Below are positions 11,501 through 21,910 of a stretch of 64,000 bases of DNA, piece after piece. This stretch comes from Argyresthia goedartella (Eukaryota; Arthropoda; Insecta; Lepidoptera; Argyresthiidae). Where the stretch lies: the NCBI GenBank assembly GCA_949825045.1, contig OX463818.1, positions 31,884,906 to 31,948,905 on the forward strand, written 5' to 3'. Position 1 is the stretch's first letter, and every line of letters starts with the position of its first letter. A program made the position numbers and the translations under genes. The notes beneath the pieces were generated by a model, which saw only the letters and a list, made by a program, of their open reading frames with translations, was not told the DNA's origin and made no database searches.

Positions 11501-11886
11501 TTAAGATTGAAAGAGCTCAGAAGGCAATCATAAAGACTGCAACTTTCAAACCCTACCGATATCCTACTGAAGATCTCTACCGTGAATTTAAAGTCCTAAC
11601 GATACGACAATTATATCTGAGCGCGCTTCTCCTAAGACAACACAGCATCATTCCACCGGAGCAGATCTCCCAAAGAAGATTGGATAAGGTTTATATAGTC
11701 CCTCTATGCCAGACAAGTTTTTTTCAACACTTCTGTCACTTTTTAGGACCATATATATATAACAAAATTTGCGCTACCTGCCCTATTAGAAACAATACGA
11801 AATATAACTGTAAGAAAATATTAGGCAACTTCTTGAGTGGACTTAACTATGAGCAAACTGAGAATCTTTTAAAAATAACCTCCTAA
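8549..11886 (+). pseudogene. LINE ORF2: endonuclease and reverse transcriptase, broken
   Basis: APE-type endonuclease followed by reverse transcriptase, the enzyme that nicks target DNA and primes cDNA synthesis. The endonuclease shows MQNIRSINRN, FTECWLS, IYRTPS and LGDINIDI in order (8690-9100). The RT shows IPIHKSGDEGSVNNYRPISI (about 10120-10180), QYGFR, LAKAFDTV, GVPQGSVLGPTLF and FADDTVLLF (about 10640). Breaks are an in-frame TAG at 9659-9661, a 383-bp foreign LINE insert at 10731-11113 with its target duplication, and a frameshift near 11490. The C-terminal part continues in a second frame to 11886. The start is the ATG at 8549; two further codons later a second ATG exists. No RNase H domain is seen. 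Confidence 0.85.
10731..11113 (+). mobile_element. 5'-truncated LINE insertion with inverted 5' end
   Basis: A 383-bp piece interrupts the host LINE's RT gene. It encodes the last part of another LINE protein (about 10770-11030), ending in a Cys-His knuckle CRACLEAEETAAHVLMEC, then a short 3' UTR and an ATTGAC repeat tail. It is flanked by near-identical 13-base target duplications, AAGATTCTTAATT (10718-10730) and AAGGTTCTTAATT (11114-11126). The first 17 bases after the target are an inverted copy of the start of the insert (arms about 10732-10748 and 10755-10771), the signature of a small 5' inversion. Such protein tails occur in several RNase H-bearing LINE clades. Confidence 0.8.
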
Positions 11887-12474
11887 AAATGATATACCTA
11901 TAAAATCATAACTCATTTATTTTAGCCAAATTTAATATATTATAAATGTAAGCATATATATTATTATTATTATTTATTATTTTATTTATTATTATATCGA
12001 ATCATGTATAAATATATATATGTATATATATACTTAAACATTCTATTATAAAAAACTATATCCATTAAACATTTATAAACATGCATATGTGCATGTATAA
12101 TCACAATTATACATACCTCAGTATTGAAAAAGCTAAGCTAATATCAATTTTTAATTTTCAATTTCTATTTTATATTAGGTAATATTTATAATTCCTTTAG
12201 ATCTTTAACTATAACTTTAATTAAGAATAAACAAACTATTTGATAACCTCAGTGTTAGTACCTACACGTCTGTACTGCAATTGTGTAAATTGTTAATTGT
12301 TAACATGCCCTGCTGCAACACAGTTTATAAAAACTAGTGCAGGGGGCAATATACTTAAAAGACCTTTCCGCACCTGTTACATATAAATTGCTCAACAATT
12401 TGTTAGTTATTATTATAAGCGAGTTTGTAATATTTTTTGGTAAAATAAATTATTATTATTATTATTATTATTAT
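11887..12474 (+). other. LINE 3' UTR and TTA-repeat tail
   Basis: AT-rich 3' untranslated region of the LINE that starts near 7150. It ends with AATAAATTATTATTATTA and further TTA units up to 12474, the priming tail typical of CR1-like elements. Confidence 0.65.
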
Positions 12475-12660
12475 CAACAGGTCATTTCAATAGCAGTACC
12501 TAGCTAGGTACTTACATATTTTATAATGTTAATTATATACAAGCCGCGCCACGAATAGAGTACGTTGGGCGACGTTTTGGCGGGAATTACTGCGCGTATG
12601 TACAGATATTGAAAGGTGACTACTGCGCATTCAAGGTGACCGCTCACAACGTGTGGCGCT

Positions 12661-12925
12661 ACGGATATATACCTATGGGTCGGCAGAGACCCTACCTACG
12701 AAGCCAGGGTTCGAGTCCCGGTGGGGACAAGTGTTTGTCCGGTGAGTGCAGATGTTTGTACTCTGGTCATGGTTATTTGTCTATCTAAGTTTAATATTTA
12801 TCTATATATTTACGTGTTGTCTGGTGCCCGGGATGCGGGGAGTCCTGGTTTGGGGCTGGAACAATGGGTGTGGATAGTGTCCAAAGTATTATGTATCTGG
12901 GAAACCAAAAGATAGATAATGATTC
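12661..12925 (+). repeat. tRNA-derived SINE-like element
   Basis: AGGGTTCGAGTCCCGGTGG at about 12704 is a strong B box. It is followed by GGGACAAGTGTTTGT and an AT-rich body, then GTTGTCTGGTGCCCGGG, a layout I associate with tRNA-derived SINE-like repeats in moths and butterflies. No perfect target duplication was seen. Confidence 0.5.
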
Positions 12926-12971
12926 GAAGAATTCTTATAAGATACTTAGGTACCTACCTTAGTTAAAAGAA

Positions 12972-13095
12972 TAAGGTGTTGTGGTTGTGATTCTGCCTAC
13001 AATACGAGTGATCACGAGTTCGATTCCCGGCCGAGGACAATAGGATCAGAGTATGTGCCTATGTATAAACGCAATGTATGTATAGTTTGTGTATT
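12972..13095 (+). repeat. Second tRNA-related SINE-like fragment
   Basis: GAGTTCGATTCCCGG at about 13015 is a B-box match followed by GAGGACAATAGG and GTATGTGCCTATGT. It resembles the preceding SINE-like piece in layout but is more decayed. No cloverleaf can be drawn. Confidence 0.4.
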
Positions 13096-13822
13096 TTTTA
13101 TGAGGGGAAGTAATGCGATGTTTTAATTAGGAAATTTAATAAGAAATTCGTTTAATTAAATACCTATCTTTGTGAAATACTTTCGTTAGCAAGTAGGTAC
13201 CTAAATATATGTTTGGTAGGACACGAATTGACATTGGCATATGACGTCATAGGGGTATGACGAAATTAATGTAGGTATTAAATATGATTATGGAATTAAC
13301 AATGCCTCGATAGATATCACGGGTTGTTGATTGAGCAGTTATAGGCATTGAACTACTAGCTCAATGGATATAGGTACCTATCTATAGGTACATGGTTAGA
13401 TAGAACGTTAGATTGAGGTTTCTAAGTTAATTACCTATGTAGAATAAGTACCCATACTTACTTATGTGTGGAAAGGAAGATATATTTTTATTGTTTTTAA
13501 ACCATTTTTCCGGGAGTACCTACCTATAATATAACGTGGGTAAATAAATAGGTACCTATGCTAGTTGCGTTAGATTGCCTACATAATTATTATAGCTGGC
13601 GAAGTAAGGGTAGTTGTATGTTCGCGCCACCTAGCGGCGTTGCTTTGAAGCTTTGTGGCGGTGCTCAAGCAGGCGTTTGCGCAGACATCGTCGTAGTTCG
13701 CGTGTTCGCCACATCGCTAGTGTCACACAGTTAACTTTAACTAGAGCTCATTCGTTACCTTAGTTTGGGAATTACATTCGCTATGAATGAATGAAAAAAA
13801 AATATTCGGTTTAAATATACTA

Positions 13823-15379
13823 CTCAAAACGAAATAGGGGCCACTAAGTATTTTGATTGCTACGTGAAAAATATAGTAAACAGTAATGTATATTTATTAA
13901 AATAACATGTAACAAGGCTTTTGTTTTAACTTATGCTAATAACCATTTAATTGTGTAGTCAATTGTTTCACTTATTTCAATTAACATGAAATTAGTCCAT
14001 TGTCAACAGCAAAAACTAAACAGAAACTCTTTGCAAAACAAAACAAAAACTGACACAAGCTGTTTTTTTTAATGGTTTAGTAACGGGTGTGTCCTCCTCT
14101 CCTGTTTTCACACTCCTGGAGCCTTGAATGCATACTCTCGATTAAGTTTCTGATGTTTTCATCAGGTATCTCTTCCCACGCACGTTTCAGAGCATCCATA
14201 AGCTGTTGCTGGTTGTGAACCTCTTGCTCATGCTCCCTAACCCTTCGTTTTAATTGGTCCCACATATGCTCTATTGGATTTAAATCCGGACTATACGCTG
14301 GCCATGGTAGGACACGAATATGGGAGTCATCCCGTACAGTCTGAGTGGCCCGAGCTGTGTGTGGGCGGGCATTGTCATGCATTAACCAGAACCCTGGCCC
14401 CACTCTCTGTGAGAATGGAATCACATGAGGCCTGATGACTTCATCGATGTACCGTTGTGTAATTACTGTGCCTTGATTTAAGAAAACCAGCTCAGTTTTG
14501 CCTTGTAAGCTAATCCCAGCCCAAACCATCACACTAGGACCTCCAAAGCGGTCAATTTCCTTGATGCAGACATCGGAAAATCTCTCACCCTGTCGTCTCC
14601 ATACTCTAATCCGCCGATCATCATTACAAAGCTTCACTTTACACTCATCTGTGAAGAGCACCATACCCCATTGATTCATGCTCCAATCTGAATGTTCGCG
14701 GCAAAAACTTAAACGATTTCCACGTTGAACCCTAGATAAAGGAATTCGTACTACTCGGCGTCTGGACCTTTGCTGGTCTTCATGCAGTCGATTACGTATC
14801 GTTTGGTCACTAACACGAGTCCCCGTTGTCAACCGTAGGCGGTTTTGTAACTTACGTGCCGTCACAGAGCGCTCTCGACGGGCACTCAATCGGATGTAGC
14901 GATCCTCGTGTAGTCGCTCGCACCCTGCCCGATCCAAACCTTCTTGCAACACTGCCAGTCTCTTGGAACCGATCCCACACATTTTGGATAGCTCGGCGAG
15001 AGAAACCCAACGAAAAAGCTACAGACCGCTGTGAATGACCTTCAGCAATCAATGTAACGGCTCTGGTGGCAGTAATGGTATCCATATGCCTTCGTTGACG
15101 TGGCATTATTAACAAAAGATGTTAAAAGAAGCAAAAGATGGACAGAAATAGTTTTTTAACAGAATAAAATTGTGATTCCATCTGAAAGGAATTTGACCTG
15201 AAATTCGTTTTTTTTATTTGCTTCAATTTCTGGCCAGCTGTAAGACTTAAACACCAGCATTAAAGAGGTTGGATACTGAAGGAGGCCGGACATCATTAAT
15301 TCGTCACTTATTAATTAGTTTACATCTAAAAATTTACTCAAAAACAGAAATATGTAAGTGGCCCTTATTTTCTTTTGAG
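13823..15379 (-). mobile_element. Tc1-type DNA transposon, complete with TIRs
   Basis: Inverted ends CTCAAAACGAAATAGGGGCC (from 13823) and the complement of GGCCCTTATTTTCTTTTGAG (ending 15379) lie inside TA dinucleotides at 13821-13822 and 15380-15381. At about 1557 bp it is the normal size for Tc1 elements. The single gene is on the minus strand and carries one frameshift, so the copy is structurally whole but not coding-competent. Confidence 0.85.
14077..15115 (-). pseudogene. Tc1 transposase (DD34E), one frameshift
   Basis: Transposase that excises and inserts Tc1 elements at TA. The N-terminal helix-turn-helix (GHSQRSVAFSLGFSRRAIQ) starts near 15060 on the minus strand. A frameshift near 14910 joins it to the second frame, which runs to the stop at 14077. 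Catalytic blocks are LFTDECKVKL, MHDNARPH and SPDLNPIEHMW. The spacing from the Asp of HDNAR to the Glu of PIEH counts as 34 residues, the Tc1 signature. Apart from the frameshift, the length and the conserved blocks are those of a full transposase of about 340 residues. The preferred start is the ATG at 15115 or the one four codons in (MPRQRR). Confidence 0.85.
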
Positions 15380-17089
15380 TATTATATATATATATATATA
15401 TTTATATATAAATAACTAGGTAATAAAATAATAGAAGATTATGGGTCCTCAATAGGGTATACTTATGTTTTACTAACATTTTATTCCTTATTTATTTACT
15501 CCTATCCCTCTCCCTGTTAATGTCTGTTATTTAAAGGAATTTAATTACTTCTCGTATTAAGTATATCTGTCCTTATATACTCTATTTTTACCCGAATCCT
15601 AGATAAAGTCAGTCAACTGTCACATTATTCATATTTATGTTGAATGAAATTGAGAGGTTGAATTAATATTCAATTTGTAGTTATTCCAGCGACGTGGAAT
15701 GAAGTTTGAAATATTAATAAAGCACTACATTGTAGTATTTGGAGTCAATGAGACTATAAACTTATTGAAAGTAGTTACTGAGTTGACTAATTTCTGCAAC
15801 AACGTTTTCAATCTGATATGTTCGACTCGATGTCGAGAATTCAGAGTTTAAATAAACAAACCTGCAATTCTCGTCTTAACTGAATGATGATAAAGGTTCA
15901 ATTTCCCTAGACCTTGTATTGCAATCATGGAAGGAGGTCATGGTTAATTTTATTAATACAATAGTTATTAATTAATTACCTTTGATCAAATTATGGAATA
16001 AGCCGTCGCAAAGCCACCGCCAATGTTCTCATAACGCCAGAATGAAGCAATAGAAGTACGGAAATTCACAGTTATGCTCTATTCAGATGTGCATATTTAT
16101 ATTACTATACGGATACACATATTTATATCTTCGCACTTTACGAAGTAACAATATCATGTTTGGATCTGCTGATGGTAGATTGAAGGTCAATTCATTAACC
16201 TTAAAATGAATCATGCTACTTACGCACTTCTATGGATGTGCAGAAATATTTTATACTTCATGCTATGCTATTGTGCATTACTAAAAGACAAATAAGTCTT
16301 TATTGAAACACATAACGTGTAACATAAATAACCAGTGAAACTTCATTGTGTATGTTTATAGTTTTCTATATGTGGAAGAATATTTAATATAATCTTACTA
16401 CATAAATATCAGATATTGATTGATGAGACAGTTGAATGTCATTCACAAACTATAATCCCATCCTGATCGGTCATACCCCATCCCAATCCGGTGAATCTAT
16501 GACTAAATCCAATTCAGAATACTTATACGCTACTCTTTTTATAAACGAGTATCAGAACTACAAATTAATTGGTTTCGTAGAATTATCTGGGTAGAAGACC
16601 GAATCAAGTGGTAGGGGTTTCTTCCCCAAAATTTTATATATATTTATATATAAATAACGAGGTAATAAAATAATAGAATATTATGGGGTTTCTTCCCCAA
16701 AATTTTCTGAATATCAAATTTTCCTTTTATTATTTTAATATTTATCATTTTTTATTTCATTTTAGTCAATACTCAAAATATACTATGACATTTTATTATA
16801 TGTATCTGCTTTATAAGGGTATTAATAGTTTAATGGATATTAATCTAACATATTTAAGTATATATCTTTTATTGAAATTTAAAATTACTAAATATTCAAT
16901 TTAAAACATTCCTTGTTTAAAATCTATTGTCAAAGTTGACAGCACTTCTTACTCATACCTCTAGAATTAGGGTTACTGGTTTCACAAGTAGTAGGAGTTC
17001 TAATTTACTAGACGATCTATTTTATTTGGCCATCACAATTAATAAGAGACTGCATTTAAAAGAAGGGTGGACGATATATAAAAGGGGGG
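15380..17089. other. AT-rich intergenic stretch
   Basis: No supported gene. It holds a TA-rich simple repeat around 15381-15410 and the unusual duplicated segment at 16614-16706. Open frames at 16683-16904 and 16927-17136 are low-complexity or unrecognised. Confidence 0.45.
16614..16706. repeat. 22-bp direct repeats flanking a 49-bp copied segment
   Basis: The 22-mer starting GGGGTTTCTTCCCCAAAA occurs at 16614-16635 and again, identical, at 16685-16706. The 49 bases between them match 15393-15441 with only a couple of differences (both read AATAAAATAATAGAA). This looks like a templated insertion copied from 1.2 kb upstream, bounded by a duplication of the target. Confidence 0.8.
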
Positions 17090-17760
17090 ATGTTACAACG
17101 GGTACATTCTTATTTGTCCAAAGACATTCAAAATGAGTTCATCAGTCTTTTGGGGAAAGAGGTGAAGAATAACATTTTGGACGATATAAAAAAAGCTAAA
17201 TATTTCGGAATTATTTTCGATAGTACTCCAGACATATCACATGTTGATCAGATGAGTTATGTAATCAGATATGTTCATATTGAAGGCGATCAAGTTGAAG
17301 TGAAGGAATCATTTCTAGGTTTATTCCCTATAGCTGGAAAGACTGCAGTCGAACTTACTGAAAATATCCTTACGCAGTTAGAGAGTGATAACTTGGACAT
17401 CCATCTATGTCGGGCACAAGGATATGATAATGCTGCAACCATGGCAGGAGTTCATGGTGGTGTACAAGCAATAATTAAAGAACACAATCCTAAAGAGTTG
17501 TTCATGCCTTGTGCTAATCACTCCCTAAATCTATGTGGAGTGCACTCTTTAGGGAGTGTTAGTTCAAGTGTAACATTTTTCGGAACAGTAAAAAGAATTA
17601 CACGTTCTTTTCATCATCCACACATCGATGGGAAATTCGAATGAAAAGTGTAGGGGTATCGGTCAAAAGACTAGTAAAGACAAGATGGAGTGCTCATCAC
17701 GATGCTGTTAAATCACTAAAGAATAATTTTGAGAAATTTGTTTCAACACTCGAAGACATG

Positions 17761-18783
17761 TGTAACCTTGAATTGGTTCACAGTTAACAATTTATTGTTA
17801 AATGCTGGTAAAACCAAATGTATCAAATTCTCACTTCCAAATGTCAGGCAAGTTGGAACCAGTTTAGTGTTGGACAGCAATACGTTAGAATTAGTAAATG
17901 ACACGAAGTTTCTTGGAATAACCATTGATAACAAATTGCAGTGGGGACCCCACATAGAAAAATTGGCTGGTAAATTAAGTTCTGCGGCTTACGCTGTTAG
18001 GAACATCAGACAAAACACGGATGTGGCTACATATAGGCTAGTATATTTTAGTTACTTTCATAGTGTCATGTCCTATGGTATCTTGTTGTGGGGAAAAGCA
18101 GCGGATATTCAAACTATTTTTATATTACAGAAAAGAGCTATTCGAGCAATTTATAATTTAAAACGCACAGACTCCTTAAGACAGCTTTTTAAAGAAATTG
18201 ACATACTAACTGTAGCTAGTCAATTTATTTTCGAAAATATAATGTACGTACGCAAGAACCTTACAAAATTTCCCAAACTTAGCGATAGCTGTAATGTTAA
18301 CCTAAGAAATAATCACAGACTACTTGCGCCCCGGTTTAGACTCGCGAAGGTTAGCAATTCTTTCAAGGGTCAATGCATTCTCTACTACAACAAAATACCT
18401 CTGGAGATCTTGACATTGCCATTTGAGCAATTTAAAATCCATGTTAAAGCGACTTTGTCGAAAAAGGGATATTACAATGTTCAAGATTACTTAAATGATG
18501 GGTCTGTATGGGGTTAATCTGGCTCAACACAGACCTTGCTGTTAATAATTTTGTAATTATTTATTCCTGCTTATTAATTATGATAATGACTAAATATTAT
18601 ATTTTGTATTAGTTAAGCATAAGCAATTTTTAAAAAGAGATCTAAAAATCAATCTGTGGGAGTTTCTACGCCCTTCTTCTCCCACAGTGGTCCAATGTAG
18701 AGAAGTGGCAAAAAATGACGATTGCTAAGTATATGTAAATATCTACAGTAATAAAGACATTTGGTATTTGGTATTTGGTATTT
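17761..18783 (+). mobile_element. 5'-truncated Jockey-like LINE inside the hAT gene
   Basis: Encodes the end of a reverse-transcriptase ORF up to the stop at 18517 (KFLGITIDNKLQW near 17905, then FSYFHSVMSYGILLWG near 18050, a typical RT C-terminal region). A 3' UTR follows, with a TTTGGTA-repeat tail at about 18760-18783. It sits in the hAT frame between codons for DMC and DPSSS. Flanking TGTGT may be a short target duplication. Confidence 0.8.
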
Positions 18784-19497
18784 GTGTGATCCCAGCAGCA
18801 GCAGAGAAAATGTCGATACAAGAGGAGCAGCATCCACACTCTTACCAGCTTTGTGTGACTTCAGTTTTTTATGCTACCTCTCTTTTTGGTGTGAAGTCCT
18901 AGAAGAAGTTAATCAGACACAAAAGTATATGCAATCATCTGGGCTATCGCTGGAAAAGTGTGTCATAAAAATCAAAGCCCTAAAAATTTTCCTTCAAAGT
19001 CAACGTACCCAAATAGTAGAAAGAGCTATTTCCTACGCAAATGAAAAATGTGAGGACTTGGATATTTCCGTTGAAAGAAGAGGAAGGAGGAGATTCCGAA
19101 AACGAATGCCAGGAGAAATGGCCCATGACGCTGGACTAACATTGCCAGAAGAGTTGCAGAGAGCTATGTTAGAATGTCTTGACAGGTTTTACGAAGAGCT
19201 AGACCATCGTTACATAGCAATGGATAACATTCTGATAACATTTGGCGTTGTTCAACCTAATACTCTGCTCACGTCAACAGAAGAAGAACTTCGTGGTACA
19301 GTTTTACATCTAACAAAAATATATGAACTTTCTGCAGATGATATTATTACGGAGATTTTACGACTGAGGCGTCACTTGGAAGCCGCCAGCTTTTCTCTCC
19401 AAAAAGCGGTCCAATGTACTACCCTGGAACTTCTAAACTTCATTGTGAAGTGGGACTATTCTGAGTCTGTTCCAAGTTTAGCGCTGTGTATGAGATT

Positions 19498-19663
19498 GTT
19501 TTTAACTATTTGTGTTTCGGTGGCTTCTTGTGAAAGAAGTTTTTCAAAATTAAAATTGATTAAATCATACTTAAGATCAAGTTTTTAACTATTTGTGTTT
19601 CGGTGGCTTCTTGTGAAAGAAGTTTTTCAAAATTAAAATTGATTAAATCATACTTAAGATCAA
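19498..19663 (+). repeat. 83-bp tandem duplication in the hAT gene
   Basis: Positions 19498-19580 are repeated at 19581-19663, identical by eye. The unit covers the CERSFSK motif codons. Because 83 is not a multiple of three, the duplication truncates the ORF. The second copy is the one that leads on to the natural C-terminus. Confidence 0.9.
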
Positions 19664-19800
19664 CAATGAGTCAAACGCGATTTACCAGTCTTTCGATTTT
19701 GTCTATTGAAAAGGACAGGAAAGTAAATTTTGATAATGTGATCGAAAAATTCAGTCAAATAAAGTCACGTAACCACGTTTAGTATTTGTCGTTTTATTTT

Positions 19801-19855
19801 GAGGGTGCTCAATAGATTGTAGCCCCGGGTGCAAACCCATGCTACGCCGCCACTG
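19801..19855 (+). repeat. Right terminal inverted repeat of the hAT element
   Basis: The sequence ends GCTACGCCGCCACTG at 19855, which reversed begins CAGTGGCGGCG, a classic hAT terminus. The next eight bases, GTGTGGCG, would be one copy of the target duplication. The partner end was not found in the window. Confidence 0.6.
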
Positions 19856-19857
19856 GT

Positions 19858-20268
19858 GTGGCGACAACGTTAATGAAACATCCCGACCCGAAGATGCTGA
19901 TTCAAGACCCGCAGTCACTCCCCTTATGCATGCCTCGGCAACCGGAGAACTACATTAAGGATAAGATCGCAGAGGGCCTCCCGTCCCTGGTTCGCAACAA
20001 AGAGCTACTCCCCTTTTTTAGCCAGGAGGTAGAGCAGAGGAAGAATGAATTGGTGCTAGATTTAACCAGGATTCGGCCGTGCAATCCTAAATTGATGTCC
20101 AAACTCATGGCATTGTCCAATGTGGGCAAGCAGGAGGCACTAGTTATGAAGTTCTCAAACACTCGATCTATCCAAGCCATTGCATGCCGAGATTGGAACT
20201 CCGAGCTTGATATGATTCGCCGGATAAGAGACCTAGAACAAGCCACGAATAGTCATATACTCTCTTGA
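19858..20268 (+). pseudogene. Endogenous viral fragment resembling a mononegavirus L protein
   Basis: A frame of about 136 residues, open from the hAT boundary to the TGA at 20266-20268. It is clearly richer in GC than its surroundings. Motif order (LIQDPQSLPL, then SLVRNKELLPFF, LTRIRPCNPKLMS, FSNTRSIQAIA, DLEQATNSH) resembles the stretch of the large polymerase protein that follows the RNA polymerase core and precedes the capping region in rhabdovirus- or chuvirus-like viruses. It has no start codon of its own (first codon GTG at the hAT edge), so it is a fragment cut by the hAT insertion. The resemblance is from family knowledge without a search. An unrelated retroelement or host exon is the alternative. 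Confidence 0.45.
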
Positions 20269-20527
20269 CTTCCCGACAAGATATTATCCTGGATGCAACC
20301 AGAGGAGAGAGCTCCACGACGCTCGTTCTCCCTTATAAGTCTCCATCTTGCCACCGATACTGCACAAAGCCCGCCTCAGCAAATCTGTCCAGAAGTACGA
20401 ACTACCAACCTCATAGAAACAAGTTTCGCGCGTTGTGTTTTGAGAACGAGACACAGCTATACCCGTCCATAGCTCCGTCTCTGTCTCACCTCACCCGACA
20501 AGCGCGAATTAAGTTGGGAAGACCGGG
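20269..20527 (+). other. GC-richer continuation with no assigned function
   Basis: Two overlapping frames are open here, one from 20265 to 20531. It has the same base composition as the L-like fragment and may be its frameshifted or rearranged continuation, but I recognise no motif. Confidence 0.3.
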
Positions 20528-20722
20528 TTGATTATTAAAAATAATTTATTTATTGGACAGAGTAACGACAAGGTTAATTACTAATACAATATTGACTTAT
20601 TATAATAACTTAGGTAGTATATATACTTAATGTATAGCTGACTGTTCATTGACGTCATGACCTAGATGGAGTGGTGCTGACAAAGGAGAGTTTTAGTGTT
20701 TGGTCTATCTTAACTACTCCCC
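20528..20722 (-). repeat. Probable errantivirus 3' LTR fragment
   Basis: On the minus strand a polypurine tract GAGGGGGGAG lies at about 20723-20735, directly followed by AGTAGTTAAGATAG, the layout of errantivirus polypurine tract and LTR start. The Env frame runs across it, as in that group. An AATAAATAAA-type poly(A) signal lies near 20550. The outer boundary is approximate. Confidence 0.45.
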
Positions 20723-21605
20723 CCTCAAGAGAGAAATTATCCGAAGCCGGCGTAGAAGGATTCGGAGAATTTCGCCCTATACAATTTGTATATGTCCTGA
20801 ATTTAATGAATAAGAAAATAGCAAATGAAATAATTAAGATATACAATAAAATAGTCCAAACACTGATATTTTTCAAGAAATTAGTGAAGTTTGTCGAACT
20901 GTTTTCACTGACACTGAACTTAGCGCTGTTGATGACGTCTTTAATCTCGCTGAAGTCTCCGTTTTGAAGGTCCAGTTGCTTATCCTCTTGAATGATGGGG
21001 TTTCGTAGTTCTGGTAGTGGTACAAATGGAAGTTGAAGAAATCTGGATGAAGTGTTGCTGGGTGTAGAAATAAATATGTCTCCGACTTGGGTTTTACATT
21101 GCCTCTGTGGTTGTAGAAAGACGGTGCCTTGGATGGTGTGCTTGCTTATTTCTTCATTGCAGTATTCTGTAGCTATTAGTCCATCTTCGGAGTATATTAG
21201 CAAGTAGCTTTCGGTGATCTTCTGGATCTTGTCCTTTTCTAAGTGTATGACGTTTTGCTGGTAGCTGGAACAGTTCTCCTTCAGCATCATGATTTGCTCG
21301 ATACATGTTTCAGCTGGGTATGGTACAAGGTTGTCGCTCGAACACAGGAACTTGTTGTCCTCGATCTCGTCGCATATATTTGCTACGGGTCTGTATTTCA
21401 ATCTATTCACCATAAGGTATGGGTATTTCGGGATAATGGTAATAGTTTTTAGGGATATTGGATCATAAATAGGGATCGGAATTATTTTATAATACGTATA
21501 CGTGTTTTCTTCTATTAGTGGTACTTCTAAAACAAAAACTAATCTATTTTTCGTGATATAAGATTTAACTACAATTGTACGTTCTATTTTAATTAAATTT
21601 ACTAT
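20655..21605 (-). pseudogene. env: Gypsy/errantivirus Env glycoprotein, C-terminal part
   Basis: Membrane glycoprotein remnant of an insect endogenous retrovirus (Ty3/Gypsy errantivirus type, related to baculovirus F proteins). The frame is open from 21605 down to the stop at 20655, about 317 codons without a natural start. It contains a cysteine-rich ectodomain part (CDEIEDNKFLCSS, YPAETCIEQIM, QCKTQVGD) and N-glycosylation sites. A membrane segment, VWTILLYILIISFAIFLFI, at about 20800-20855 is followed by a short basic tail. The N-terminal part, with the cleavage and fusion region, is missing. A 279-bp piece of this same sequence reappears at 40813-41091. Confidence 0.7.
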
Positions 21606-21910
21606 TTACTATTTTTGTTTACCTAATCTGACTTATTTCACATTGAAGCTGTCTGTAATGTCATGCATCCTAATTGTGAGCTGAACTTACTGAAAAATTG
21701 ACCTCTCTAATAATTGACAAGGCGCTTTTCAAAAAATAGCTCTTAAATAAAAGCGACGTTAACATTCTTAATGAAAGTCCTGCGGTAATTAGAATTATAT
21801 TATTATATATTATAACTGTTTTTAGCGAAGTACAGTGGTGTAAATGTCGTCGCCATATACCTAAGACACCATTGTCCAAAACCGAAGTTCTTAATTAATT
21901 GCCCGGGCTA
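21606..21910. other. Non-coding stretch upstream of the TTAA element
   Basis: No gene or clear repeat. The word ATGTCGTCGCCAT near 21845 loosely mirrors ATGGCGGCGACAT near 28316 on the other side of the element, which may be chance or an outer arm. Confidence 0.35.

Larger units (their letters stand above)
7150..12474 (+). mobile_element. CR1/Jockey-superfamily LINE, nearly full length
   Basis: Non-LTR retrotransposon with ORF1 (7236-8267), a roughly 280-base spacer, ORF2 (from 8549), a 3' UTR and a TTA-repeat tail ending at 12474. ORF2 carries an in-frame stop, a nested LINE insertion (10731-11113) and a frameshift near 11490, so this copy is dead. The 5' boundary is placed only approximately. 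The PHD-like finger in ORF1 and the endonuclease-RT order without RNase H point to the CR1/Rex/Daphne side of the Jockey superfamily; clade assignment needs a tree. Confidence 0.8.
12475..13822. other. Intergenic stretch with SINE-like pieces and TAGGTACCT words
   Basis: No protein gene. It contains SINE-like sequence (listed separately) and many copies of the words TAGGTACCT and GGTACCTA, common in lepidopteran DNA. A perfect CRE-type palindrome TGACGTCA lies at 13242-13249. A GC-richer patch with CGCCACCTAGCGG lies at about 13625-13700. Confidence 0.5.
17090..19781 (+). pseudogene. hAT transposase C-terminal part, interrupted
   Basis: Catalytic and dimerisation part of a TTF/DUF4371-type hAT transposase. 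From about 17105 it reads SYLSKDIQNEF, then FGIIFDSTPDISHVDQMS, GYDNAATMAGVHGG and MPCANHSLNLCG, the order seen in ZMYM1-like hAT proteins. It is cut at about 17760 by a LINE and resumes at about 18784 (AASTLLPALCDFSFLC). It then runs through PSLALCMRLFLTICVSVASCERSFSKLK, the hAT C-terminal block. An 83-bp tandem duplication (19498-19663) shifts the frame, so the first copy ends early at 19588, while the second copy continues in another frame to a stop near 19781. The N-terminal part is missing here. Confidence 0.8.

Noticed and set aside
12651..12658. GTGTGGCG as the missing left target copy of the hAT ending at 19855
   Set aside because: The 8-mer matches but no hAT terminus follows it, so this is likely coincidence.
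13242..13249. TGACGTCA as a regulatory site
   Set aside because: A single palindrome in AT-rich intergenic DNA without other promoter features.
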